Made by a program: the position numbers and the translations under genes
Assembly: GCA_902805995.1 (NCBI GenBank)
Contig: CADCUU010000360.1
Span: 1-23,764, forward strand
Source: an uncultured Rubellimicrobium sp.
GTDB lineage: Bacteria > Pseudomonadota > Alphaproteobacteria > Rhodobacterales > Rhodobacteraceae
Direction: 5' to 3'
DNA: 23,764 nt
Part shown: positions 7,694 to 14,975 of the stretch, piece by piece
Layout: the number at the start of each line of letters is the position of its first letter
Position numbering within the stretch: the stretch's first letter is position 1
Notes under the pieces: model-generated
Seen by the model: the letters and a program-made list of their open reading frames with translations, nothing else
The model's database searches: none
Told to the model about the DNA's origin: nothing

Positions 7694-7749
7694 GGCCCGC
7701 CGATCCAACGGCGGGCCGGACAGGCCAGGCGTCGCCCTACGGTGGCGCC
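7694..7749 (+). promoter_or_regulatory. Two tandem stem-loops after the binding-protein gene
   Basis: GGCCCGCCG (7694-7702) pairs perfectly with CGGCGGGCC (7709-7717) around a six-base loop. A second hairpin, 7728-7736 with 7741-7749, pairs over nine positions including two G-U pairs around a CTAC loop. Neither is followed by a T-run. Such structures between a binding protein and its ATPase commonly protect the upstream mRNA from 3' decay, giving more binding protein than membrane components; that role is inferred here. Confidence 0.55.
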
Positions 7750-7773
7750 TGAACCCCAAAGGAAGGTCGTGCG

Positions 7774-9357
7774 ATGACCGAACCGCTCCTTCAGATGACC
7801 GGCCCTGACGGCACGGGCGGGGCCGAGCCTCTCCTCCGGATGACGGGCATCCAGAAGGCCTTCGCGGGGGTTCCGGCCCTGCGCGACGCGAGCCTTCGCA
7901 TCATGCCGGGCGAGGTTCATGCCCTGGTCGGCCAGAACGGCGCGGGGAAATCGACTCTCATCAAGATCCTGACCGGCGTCTATTCGCGCGACGCGGGCGA
8001 GGTTCGCCTGATGGGGCGTCCCGTGGACCTGCGATCCCCGCGCGAGGCGCAGGCATCCGGGATCGCCACGATTTACCAGGAACTCACGCTGGTCCCGCAG
8101 CGGACCGTGACCGAGAACATCGTGCTGGGCTACGAGCCCCGCACACGTTGGGGCGCCATCGACTGGCGCGCCGCCGACGCCCGCGCCCGGGAGGTGCTCT
8201 CCCGCTTCGGGATCGAGCTGGACCTGCACCGGGCGCTGGGATCGTATCCTACCGCGATCCAGCAGCTTGTCGCCATCGGGCGGGCGTCGTCGATGGACAC
8301 GCGGCTCCTCATCATGGACGAGCCGACCTCGTCGCTCGACGAGCGTGAGGTGGAGGTGCTGTTCGGCGTGATCCGGGGGCTCAAGGCGCGCGGGACGTCG
8401 ATCCTTTACGTGAGCCACTTCCTCGATGAGCTGTTCGCGGTCTGCGACGGCGTCACCATCATGCGCGACGGGCGCACGGTGGGCGAGACGCGGATCGCGG
8501 AGACGACGAAGCTCGACCTCATCGCCGCGATGCTGGGGCGGGACGCCGAGGAGATCCGGGCGGCCGGGCGCACGCAGCTGGCCACCGACCAGAGCCATGC
8601 AGGGCCGGTCTTCCTGGAGGCCCGGGGGCTCCGGTCGGACCGGCGGCTGAGGAACCTCGACCTGGAGGTGCGGGCGGGAGAGATCGTGGGTCTTGCGGGG
8701 CTCTTGGGGTCGGGGCGGACGGAGGCGGCGCGGGCGGTGTTCGGGATGGACCGGATCGTCGGCGGCACCTTGAAGGTGAACGGGCGCGAGACGCGGATCG
8801 GGTCGCCCCGCGACGCCATCGATGCGGGGCTCGCCTTCCTGACCGAGGATCGCAAGGTCGAGGGGATCATCCCCGACCTGTCGGTGCGCGAGAACCTGAC
8901 GCTGGCGCTGCTGCCGCGCCTGTCCCGCATGGGCATCGTGGACGAGGCGCGCGAGCGGCGGATCGTGGACGGCTTCATCAAGGCCATGGGCATCCGCACC
9001 GCCGACATGGACCAGCCGATCCGGGAGCTGTCGGGCGGGAACCAGCAGAAGGTGCTGCTGGCGCGGTGGCTCGCGCTGGAGCCGAAGCTCCTGATCCTCG
9101 ACGAGCCGACACGCGGCGTGGACGTGGGGGCCAAGCTGGAGATCCAGTCGATCATCGCCAAGCATGTGGAGCAGGGCTGCGCCGTGCTGCTCATCTCCTC
9201 GGAGTTCGAGGAGCTGATCGAGGGCGCGCATGGGATCGTCGTGATGCAGGAGGGCCGGTCGGTCCGCAAGCTGAGCAATCCCGGCGTGACGGAGGCGTCG
9301 CTCATCCACGCCATCGCCGAACCCCCTGACATGACGCACGCGGAGGCCGCGGAATGA
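7774..9357 (+). CDS. Sugar ABC transporter ATP-binding protein, two ABC domains (YtfR/RbsA-like)
   Basis: A 527-residue cytoplasmic ATPase that energises uptake. The first ABC domain has Walker A GQNGAGKST (residues 53-61), a degenerate signature around PTAIQQLVAIGRAS and Walker B LLIMDEPTSSLD. The second has the family-typical degenerate Walker A GLLGSGRTE, an intact signature LSGGNQQKV and Walker B LLILDEPTRGVD. This tandem arrangement is that of monosaccharide importers such as RbsA, XylG and YtfR. The ATG follows AAGGAAGG. Oddly, the N-terminus carries a short in-frame repeat (EPLLQMTG, then EPLLRMTG 15 residues later); family members normally begin near the second copy. Its stop overlaps the next permease start (ATGA). 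Confidence 0.93.
   Translation: MTEPLLQMTGPDGTGGAEPLLRMTGIQKAFAGVPALRDASLRIMPGEVHALVGQNGAGKSTLIKILTGVYSRDAGEVRLMGRPVDLRSPREAQASGIATIYQELTLVPQRTVTENIVLGYEPRTRWGAIDWRAADARAREVLSRFGIELDLHRALGSYPTAIQQLVAIGRASSMDTRLLIMDEPTSSLDEREVEVLFGVIRGLKARGTSILYVSHFLDELFAVCDGVTIMRDGRTVGETRIAETTKLDLIAAMLGRDAEEIRAAGRTQLATDQSHAGPVFLEARGLRSDRRLRNLDLEVRAGEIVGLAGLLGSGRTEAARAVFGMDRIVGGTLKVNGRETRIGSPRDAIDAGLAFLTEDRKVEGIIPDLSVRENLTLALLPRLSRMGIVDEARERRIVDGFIKAMGIRTADMDQPIRELSGGNQQKVLLARWLALEPKLLILDEPTRGVDVGAKLEIQSIIAKHVEQGCAVLLISSEFEELIEGAHGIVVMQEGRSVRKLSNPGVTEASLIHAIAEPPDMTHAEAAE
7778..7848 (+). repeat. Short in-frame repeat at the start of the ABC ATPase gene
   Basis: Bases 7778-7803 and 7823-7848 match at 21 of 26 positions, offset 45 bp (15 codons), giving two EPLL(Q/R)MTG segments. 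Several differences are at third codon positions. It adds about 15 residues ahead of the first ABC domain and may be an old start-region duplication. Confidence 0.5.
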
Positions 9358-10370
9358 GCGAACAGCCGAGCCTTCTGGGACGGGGCCTGGGCGGGGTGGG
9401 CCACGCCCCTGCCCCGCGCCGGAGCCGGATGGACCGCCGCCTTCTGGGGCTCGCGGCGGCGCTGGTGGCTCTGATCCTCCTCAATGTCGCGATCACGCCG
9501 AACTTCCTGAACCTCCAGACCCTCGCGGTGAACGTGAGCCAGGTGAGCACCATCGCCATCGTGGCGCTGGGCATGACGCTGGTGATCGCGACGGGGGGCA
9601 TCGACCTGTCGGTGGGCGCGGTCATGGCGGTGGCGGGGGCGCTGGCGCCGATCATTTTTCTGAGCGGCTGGGGGGTGGCCAGTCCGGGGCTGGGACTCGC
9701 GGCGGCCATCGTCGTGCCGCTGGTCGTGGCGGCGGCCTGCGGGCTGTTCAACGGGGCCCTGGTGTCGATCCTGGGCGTGCAGCCGATCATCGCGACGCTG
9801 ATCCTGTTCATCTCGGGCCGCGGCATCGCGCTGGTGATGACGAACGGGAACCTCCAGACCTTCACCAACCCGCGCTTCACGTGGCTTGGGACCGGGCGCA
9901 TCCTGGGCTTTCCGGTGATGGGGTGGATCGCCCTTCTCCTGACGCTCGTGGTGGCGGTCGTGGTGCGCAAGACGATCTATGGGCGCTACCTTCTGTCGGT
10001 GGGCGGCAACGAGCGCGCGGCGGCGCTGTCCGGCACCCCGGTCCGCAGCGTCAAGATCTGGACCTACGTGCTGTCCGCGAGTTTCGCGGGGCTCGCGGGG
10101 CTTATTACCGTGGCGCAGAACTCGGCCTCGGACGCGGCGCGGATCGGCAATCTGATGGAGCTGGACGCCATCGCGGCGGCGGTCGTGGGCGGGGCGGCGC
10201 TGTCGGGTGGACGCGCGCCGATCCTGGGCACCCTGATCGGGGCCATCTTCATCCAGCTCGTGGGCTATACGCTGATCGCCAACGGCGTCCCCGACGAGGC
10301 GACGCTCATCGTCACCGCCGCGATCATCGTGATCGCCGTGTGGCTTCAGGACAGCCGGAGGCGCACATGA
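9354..10370 (+). CDS. Sugar ABC transporter permease (YtfT-like)
   Basis: A 338-residue integral membrane permease of the BPD_transp_2 family. After a basic N-terminal segment (RRSRMDRR) come about eight to ten hydrophobic helices. The characteristic [12 protein letters not shown] stretch (about residues 81-92) and the C-terminal VVGGAALSGGRAPILGTLIGA segment are present. It is translationally coupled to the ATPase upstream and to a second, different permease downstream by four-base ATGA overlaps. Two distinct permeases in series is the layout of the YtfQRT-YjfF galactofuranose importer rather than the single-permease ribose system. Confidence 0.92.
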   Translation: MSEQPSLLGRGLGGVGHAPAPRRSRMDRRLLGLAAALVALILLNVAITPNFLNLQTLAVNVSQVSTIAIVALGMTLVIATGGIDLSVGAVMAVAGALAPIIFLSGWGVASPGLGLAAAIVVPLVVAAACGLFNGALVSILGVQPIIATLILFISGRGIALVMTNGNLQTFTNPRFTWLGTGRILGFPVMGWIALLLTLVVAVVVRKTIYGRYLLSVGGNERAAALSGTPVRSVKIWTYVLSASFAGLAGLITVAQNSASDAARIGNLMELDAIAAAVVGGAALSGGRAPILGTLIGAIFIQLVGYTLIANGVPDEATLIVTAAIIVIAVWLQDSRRRT

Positions 10371-11416
10371 CCGCGCAACCCCTCGACCTCGACCTGCGCC
10401 GGTTCATGCGGCCCTTGGGCGGGGGAAGCCATGTCGCCATCTGGGTCGTGCTGGCGTTGCTGGTGGCCTTTGGGGCGTGGCGCTATGGCGTGGGTCAGGG
10501 CGGGTTCCTGTCGGCCTACAACGTGGCCTCGTTCCTGCGCTACAATTCGATGTTCGTGCTGATCTCCGTGGGCATGTGCCTTGTCATCATGACGGGGGGG
10601 ATCGACCTGTCGGTGGGCGCGGTGGCGGCCCTGTCGTCGGTCGTGGCCGCGCTGCTGAGCGTGCAGGGCCTGATCGTGGCGCTGCCCGCCGGGGTCGCCG
10701 TGGGGCTGGCGGTGGGCGTGCTGAACGCGGCGCTGATCGTGGGCATGCGGCTGCCGCCCTTCATGGCGACGCTGGCCACCATGCTGGCGAGCCGGGGCCT
10801 CGCGCTCGTGCTGTCGGACAACAGCGCGGTGAGCGTGGACTGGACCTCGGACTTCACCAAGCTCGGCATGAACAACGTGGCCCTGCCGGGCTGGGCGCCC
10901 GATGCGTGGGAGGCCGTGGCCGCGGCCTGGCTGCCCTGGACCATCGTGGTGACGCTGCCCGTCGTGATCCTGGCCTGGTACCTTCTGGAAAAGACGTCGC
11001 TGGGCCGCACGATCCTCGCGGTGGGCGGCAATGCCGAGGCCGCGCATCTGATGGGGCTGCGGACGACGCGGGCGCTGGTCTTCGTGTACCTCTTCTCGGG
11101 GGCGCTCGCGGGGCTTGCGGGGGTGTTCCTCGCCTCGCCCAGCGGGGGGCAGCCCTTGGAGGGGATGGGCTGGGAGCTTGCGGCCATCGCGGCGGTGGTC
11201 GTGGGGGGCACGCTGCTGACCGGGGGCATGGGGTCGATCCCGGCCACGGTCGCCGGGGCGCTCCTGTTCGGCCTCGTGTTCAACTTCCTCAACTTCGAGA
11301 ACGGCAAGGGCTTGATCTCGCTGTCGGCCTACTGGCAGTCGGTCATCCGCGGCGCCTTCCTCCTCGTCGTGATCCTTCTCCAGGCGCGGCTCGGCCGCCC
11401 GCAGACCAAGGGCTGA
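10367..11416 (+). CDS. Sugar ABC transporter permease (YjfF-like)
   Basis: A 349-residue second permease of the same family, with multiple transmembrane helices, the [12 protein letters not shown] signature (about residues 80-91) and a C-terminal [21 protein letters not shown] stretch. The ATG at 10367 overlaps the preceding stop (ATGA) and is preferred over a longer frame running inside the upstream gene. It probably forms a heterodimeric membrane channel with the preceding permease. It ends one base before the cycloisomerase-like gene, tying transport to catabolism. Confidence 0.92.
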   Translation: MTAQPLDLDLRRFMRPLGGGSHVAIWVVLALLVAFGAWRYGVGQGGFLSAYNVASFLRYNSMFVLISVGMCLVIMTGGIDLSVGAVAALSSVVAALLSVQGLIVALPAGVAVGLAVGVLNAALIVGMRLPPFMATLATMLASRGLALVLSDNSAVSVDWTSDFTKLGMNNVALPGWAPDAWEAVAAAWLPWTIVVTLPVVILAWYLLEKTSLGRTILAVGGNAEAAHLMGLRTTRALVFVYLFSGALAGLAGVFLASPSGGQPLEGMGWELAAIAAVVVGGTLLTGGMGSIPATVAGALLFGLVFNFLNFENGKGLISLSAYWQSVIRGAFLLVVILLQARLGRPQTKG

Positions 11417-11417
11417 C

Positions 11418-12518
11418 ATGACCCGCACGATCACCGACCTTCAGGCGCGGCTGTTTCGCGTGCCGCTGGGCGAATCCATGGGGGACGCCATGCACGGCCT
11501 CCACACGCATTTCGAGCTCGTCACCGTCACGGTCCGCACCTCGGACGGGCTGGAGGGGACGGGCTACACCTATACGGGCGGCAAGGGCGGGCGCGCGATC
11601 CTGGCCCTGGTGAACCACGACCTGCAGCCGTTCCTGATGGGGCGCGACGCGGGGGACGTGGAGGCGCTGAACCACGCGATGCAGGTGCATCTGCACTATG
11701 TCGGGCGGGGCGGCATCGCGAGCTTCGCGATCTCGGCCTGCGACATCGCCCTGTGGGACATCCGTTGCAAGGAGGCGGGGCAGCCGCTGTGGCGGATGGC
11801 GGGAGGCGTGTCGAGCCGATCCATGGCGTATCGGGGGGCCATCGACCTCAACTTCACGCTGGAGCGGCTGCTGCATGACGTGCAGGGCTTCATGGACGAG
11901 GGCTACCGGGCCGTGAAGATCAAGGTCGGGCAGCCGACCCTGGACGAGGACATCGAACGGGCGCGGCGGGTGCGGGAGCTGCTGGGGCCGGACCGGAAGT
12001 TCATGATCGACGCCAACTACGGCTGGGACGTGGAGACCGCGATCCGCGCGGGGCTGGCGATGAAGGACCTCGACCTCACCTGGTTCGAGGAGCCGACGGA
12101 GCCCGGGGATTACCTCGGTACGGCGCGCATCGCGGAGGAGACGGGCGTGCCGGTTGCTTCGGGCGAGAACTTCCATACGCTGGAGGAGTTCCGGAACGCG
12201 GTGCAATGGGCCAGGCTCTCCTATGCGCAGCCGGATGCGTCCAATTGCGGGGGCGTGACCGGCTGGCTCGCCGCCGCGCGGCTTTGCGCCGAGGCGGGGA
12301 TTCCGGCCTGCTCCCACGGGATGCAGGAGCTTCATGTGAGCCTTGTGGGCGCGCAGCCCAATGCGGGCTGGCTGGAGGTGCACAGCTTTCCCATCGACAA
12401 GTACACCACCCGGCCGCTGGTCCTTGACGGGCTCCATGCGGTCGCCCCAGACACGCCCGGGACGGGCGTCGAGTTCGCCTGGGAGACGCTCGCGCCCCAT
12501 GCGGTGCAGGCGGCGTAA
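11418..12518 (+). CDS. Enolase-superfamily enzyme, probable 3,6-anhydro-L-galactonate cycloisomerase
   Basis: A 366-residue member of the mandelate racemase/muconate lactonising branch. Superfamily residues seen: a KIK motif with Lys167 and Lys169, metal ligands Asp198 (IDAN), Glu224 (FEEP) and Glu250 (GEN), and the Asp273/His300 dyad (QPDASNCGG and CSHGMQELH). The N-terminal capping segments [12 protein letters not shown] and HYVGRGGI, together with [18 protein letters not shown], closely match what I recall of 3,6-anhydro-L-galactonate cycloisomerases from agar-using Vibrio. These open the anhydro ring to give 2-keto-3-deoxy-L-galactonate. The assignment rests on recalled sequence; a related sugar-acid dehydratase is the alternative. 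It sits one base after the permease gene and upstream of two dehydrogenases fitting the next two steps. Confidence 0.8.
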   Translation: MTRTITDLQARLFRVPLGESMGDAMHGLHTHFELVTVTVRTSDGLEGTGYTYTGGKGGRAILALVNHDLQPFLMGRDAGDVEALNHAMQVHLHYVGRGGIASFAISACDIALWDIRCKEAGQPLWRMAGGVSSRSMAYRGAIDLNFTLERLLHDVQGFMDEGYRAVKIKVGQPTLDEDIERARRVRELLGPDRKFMIDANYGWDVETAIRAGLAMKDLDLTWFEEPTEPGDYLGTARIAEETGVPVASGENFHTLEEFRNAVQWARLSYAQPDASNCGGVTGWLAAARLCAEAGIPACSHGMQELHVSLVGAQPNAGWLEVHSFPIDKYTTRPLVLDGLHAVAPDTPGTGVEFAWETLAPHAVQAA

Positions 12519-12534
12519 CCGGGGGAGTTTGACC

Positions 12535-12719
12535 ATGTTCATCCGGGCGGCCTCGTGTGGTCGCCCGGCCCGTCGGATCGGGAGAGGCCCGCGACCGAAG
12601 CAAGGAGATTGAGCATGACCATCCAGGCGGTCTCCTGCGGTCGCCCGGCCCGTCGTCGGATTGGGCACGGCCCGCTATCGAAGCAAGGAGTTGAGCGATG
12701 ACCATTCAGGCGGCCTTCT
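12535..12719 (+). repeat. Tandem repeat of the zinc-dehydrogenase leader and start codon
   Basis: Units 12535-12614 (80 bp) and 12615-12697 (83 bp) are roughly 85% identical, with one CGT insertion. A third partial copy is the start of the dehydrogenase gene itself (12698-12719). Each unit begins with an ATG preceded by a purine-rich ribosome site (GGGGGAG, AAGGAG, AAGGAG). The first ATG opens a 25-codon frame, the second a 28-codon frame whose TGA overlaps the real start as ATGA. Both small frames share SCGRPARR. Inside unit 1, GGTCGC...GGCC can pair with GGCC...GCGACC to form a hairpin. This fills the 179-bp gap 12519-12697. Confidence 0.85.
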
Positions 12720-13726
12720 ATACGGGCCACAAGACCTTCACGCTGGAGCAGAAGGAGGCCCCCGCCCCCGGCCCGGGCGAGGTGCAGATCGACGTGGCCT
12801 ATGTCGGCATCTGCGGCACCGACATGCACGTCTTTCACGGCAACATGGACGCGCGGGTGGGCAACCACCGGGTGATCGGACACGAGATGTCCGGCACCGT
12901 CGCGCAGGTGGGCGAGGGCGTGGAGGGCTTCGCGCCGGGCGAGCGGGTCGTGGTGCGTCCGCTGGCGCATTGCGGGGACTGCCCGGCCTGCCGCGAGGGC
13001 TATTCGCATATCTGCCACAAGCTGAAGTTCCTCGGGCTCGACACCGACGGCGCGCTTCAGGAGAAGTGGAACGTGCCGGCCTACACGCTGCACAAGCTGC
13101 CGGAGGGCATGTCGCTGGAAACGGCGGCGATGATCGAGCCGCTCGCGGTCGCGGTCCACGACATCCGCCGCGCGCGGCTGGCGGCGGGAGAGACGGCGCT
13201 GGTCATTGGCGGCGGGCCCATCGGAATGCTGATCGCGATGGTCGCGAAGCATGTCGGCGCCAACGTGATCCTGTCGGAGATCAACGCGAACCGCCTGAAG
13301 ATGGCGGGGGAGATGGGGTTCACCGGCCTCAACCCGCGCGAGGGCGACGTGGCCGCAGCGGTGAACGAGATTACGGGGACCAAGGGCGCGGACGTGGTGT
13401 TCGAGGTGTCGGGCACGCAGCCCGGCGTGGACCTGATGACCGCCGCCGCCGCGACGCGGGGCCGGATCTGCATGGTCGCGATCCACGCCAAGCCCGCGCA
13501 GGTGGACCTGTTCCGCTTCTTCTGGCGCGAGCTGGAGATGGTGGGCGCGCGGGTCTACGAGGCGCAGGACTACGACCGCGCCATCGAGATGATCGCGGAA
13601 GGCCTCGCGGTGGAGCGGCTGATCACTGACCGGCATCCGCTGTCGCATGTCCAGCAGGCCTTTGAGGCGCTGGAGGGGAACGCCACGGCCATGAAGACGC
13701 TCATCAGGATCGGAGAGACGGCGTGA
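12698..13726 (+). CDS. Zinc-dependent alcohol dehydrogenase; candidate 2-keto-3-deoxy-L-galactonate 5-dehydrogenase
   Basis: A 342-residue medium-chain dehydrogenase. Catalytic zinc ligands are Cys39 (GICGTD), His62-Glu63 (GHE) and probably Glu147. The structural zinc site is the Cys92/95/98/106 set in HCGDCPACREGYSHIC. The Rossmann nucleotide motif is GGGPIG (171-176), followed by an acidic residue in LSEIN consistent with NAD preference. It is coupled to the SDR by a GTGA overlap. In the proposed anhydrogalactose pathway it would oxidise C5 of 2-keto-3-deoxy-L-galactonate. Sequence alone shows only a sorbitol/threonine/galactonate-type polyol dehydrogenase. The AAGGAG site and ATG at 12698 are the third of three repeated SD-ATG modules. 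Confidence 0.88.
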   Translation: MTIQAAFYTGHKTFTLEQKEAPAPGPGEVQIDVAYVGICGTDMHVFHGNMDARVGNHRVIGHEMSGTVAQVGEGVEGFAPGERVVVRPLAHCGDCPACREGYSHICHKLKFLGLDTDGALQEKWNVPAYTLHKLPEGMSLETAAMIEPLAVAVHDIRRARLAAGETALVIGGGPIGMLIAMVAKHVGANVILSEINANRLKMAGEMGFTGLNPREGDVAAAVNEITGTKGADVVFEVSGTQPGVDLMTAAAATRGRICMVAIHAKPAQVDLFRFFWRELEMVGARVYEAQDYDRAIEMIAEGLAVERLITDRHPLSHVQQAFEALEGNATAMKTLIRIGETA

Positions 13727-14484
13727 GCAACCTGTTCGACCTTTCGGGCAAGACGGCCCTTGTGACCGGCGCGCGGCGCGGGATCGGGGCGGGCATGGCG
13801 CTGGCGCTCGCGGAGGCGGGGGCCGACATCATCGGCGCCTCGGCCCAGATGGAGGCGGATGGCGGGGATGTGGGCGCCAGGGTCCGCGCCATTGGCCGCA
13901 GGTTTACGGGCCATGCCGTCAACTTCGCGGACCGTGCGGCCCTGAAGGCCTTTGCGGCGGCGATGGAGGGGGAGCCCATCGACATCCTCGTGAACAACGC
14001 AGGCACCATCAAGCGGACGCCCGCTGCGGATCACCCCGAGGAGATGTGGGACGAGGTCATCGAGACGAACCTGTCGGCGCAATTCTTGCTGACCCAAGCG
14101 GTGGGCCGGGGGATGATCGCGCGGGGGCGTGGGGGGAAGGTGATCTTCACCGCCTCGCTGCTGACGTTCCAGGGCGGGATCAACGTGCCCGGCTACGCCG
14201 CGTCGAAGGGCGGGGTGGGGCAGCTCACCATGGCGTTCGCGAACGAATGGGCGGCGAAGGGCATCAACGTGAACGCCATCGCGCCGGGCTACATCGCCAC
14301 GGACAACACCGAGGCGCTGCGCAACGACCCGGACCGTTCGGCGTCGATCCTGGGGCGCATCCCGGCGGGGCGCTGGGGCACGCCGGAGGATTTCGGGGGG
14401 CCTGCGGTGTTCCTGGCGTCACGCGCGTCGGACTATGTCAGCGGAACGATCCTGACGGTGGATGGCGGCTGGATGGGGCGTTAA
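13723..14484 (+). CDS. kduD: SDR-family oxidoreductase, KduD-like (2-dehydro-3-deoxy-D-gluconate 5-dehydrogenase)
   Basis: A 253-residue short-chain dehydrogenase. Seen: the cofactor motif TGARRGIGAG (15-24), NNAG (91-94), Asn116, Ser145, and the catalytic Tyr158/Lys162 in YAASK. The C-terminal half (ANEWAAKGINVNAIAPGY, IPAGRWG, ASDYVSG, VDGGW) is strikingly KduD-like. KduD interconverts 2,5-diketo-3-deoxy-gluconate and 2-keto-3-deoxy-gluconate. Following a C5 dehydrogenase, it would complete epimerisation of 2-keto-3-deoxy-L-galactonate to KDG by oxidation then reduction. The GTG start overlaps the upstream stop (GTGA). It is the last gene of the operon, with a terminator hairpin about 20 bp downstream. 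No KDG kinase or aldolase is in the window, so KDG would be processed by enzymes encoded elsewhere. Confidence 0.87.
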   Translation: MSNLFDLSGKTALVTGARRGIGAGMALALAEAGADIIGASAQMEADGGDVGARVRAIGRRFTGHAVNFADRAALKAFAAAMEGEPIDILVNNAGTIKRTPAADHPEEMWDEVIETNLSAQFLLTQAVGRGMIARGRGGKVIFTASLLTFQGGINVPGYAASKGGVGQLTMAFANEWAAKGINVNAIAPGYIATDNTEALRNDPDRSASILGRIPAGRWGTPEDFGGPAVFLASRASDYVSGTILTVDGGWMGR

Positions 14485-14506
14485 GGCGCCTCCAGCGATG
14501 ACGGGG

Positions 14507-14539
14507 CGGCGGCGGGGTGACCTGCCGCCGTTTGCATTT
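14507..14539 (+). terminator. Rho-independent terminator of the catabolic operon
   Basis: CGGCGGC (14507-14513) pairs perfectly with GCCGCCG (14524-14530) around a ten-base loop and is followed by TTTGCATTT. It lies 22 bp after the kduD-like stop, so it probably ends the operon beginning at the aldehyde dehydrogenase. Confidence 0.65.
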
Positions 14540-14552
14540 GGAGGTGGGGCCT

Positions 14553-14780
14553 ATGTCGGTCTTCGGGGCACCTGCGGCGGGAGCGGACGCAGCCTGCGCG
14601 GGGTCGCAGGCCCGAATCGCGGGTAGCCGTGTAAGGCTGCACAGGCTCGGTAGCTGGCTAAGGCGCTGCCTTGGGCATGAAGGCGGGATAGTCTGGCGAT
14701 CGGGCGCTGGCTCCCGCTGGCAAGTTGCCTGCGGAGGGCCCCGCGGGATTAAGCGCGTGAGGCGCGGGCAAGGCGCATGA
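14553..14780 (+). other. Unassigned spacer with a doubtful 75-codon frame or structured RNA
   Basis: Between the operon terminator and tRNA-Pro there is no convincing gene. An ATG at 14553 has an ideal GGAGG eight bases upstream and opens a 75-residue Arg/Gly-rich frame. However, its codons (GTA, CTA, ATA, AGG, CGA) are unlike the strongly GC-ending codons of the neighbours, so it is probably not a normal gene. The same stretch contains several short inverted repeats, for example GGCAA-GTT-GCC near 14717-14727 inside a larger imperfect stem, so a structured transcript is possible. No known RNA family is recognised. Confidence 0.2.
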
Positions 14781-14831
14781 GAGGTTCCGCACGGGATACC
14801 CGGTCAGAGGATCGCAACGATTGGGGGGAAA

Positions 14832-14908
14832 TGGTCGGAGTGAGAGGATTCGAACCTCCGACCCCCTGCTCCCGAAGCAGGTGCGCTACCAGGCTGCGCT
14901 ACACTCCG
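14832..14908 (-). tRNA. tRNA-Pro (anticodon CGG)
   Basis: The 77-base minus-strand sequence folds as a full cloverleaf: acceptor CGGAGTG with CACTCCG, discriminator A, encoded CCA (14832-14834), D-arm GCGC-AGCCTGGTA-GCGC, and anticodon stem CCTGC/GCAGG with loop TTCGGGA. The T-arm has loop TTCGAAT. The anticodon CGG reads proline CCG, a frequent codon in a genome of this composition. It is a stand-alone tRNA; no phage integrase or attachment-site duplication is visible beside it. Confidence 0.95.
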
Positions 14909-14975
14909 ACTGCGGGCGAGGTATCGCGAGGGGGCGCGGTTTGCAACCCCTCTTCGGGCACTCATCGGGCCCCGA

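Noticed and set aside
12206..12697. Frames of 73 and 89 residues overlapping the end of the cycloisomerase-like gene
   Set aside because: They lie in other frames of a real gene; only the short repeated frames in the following gap have ribosome sites.
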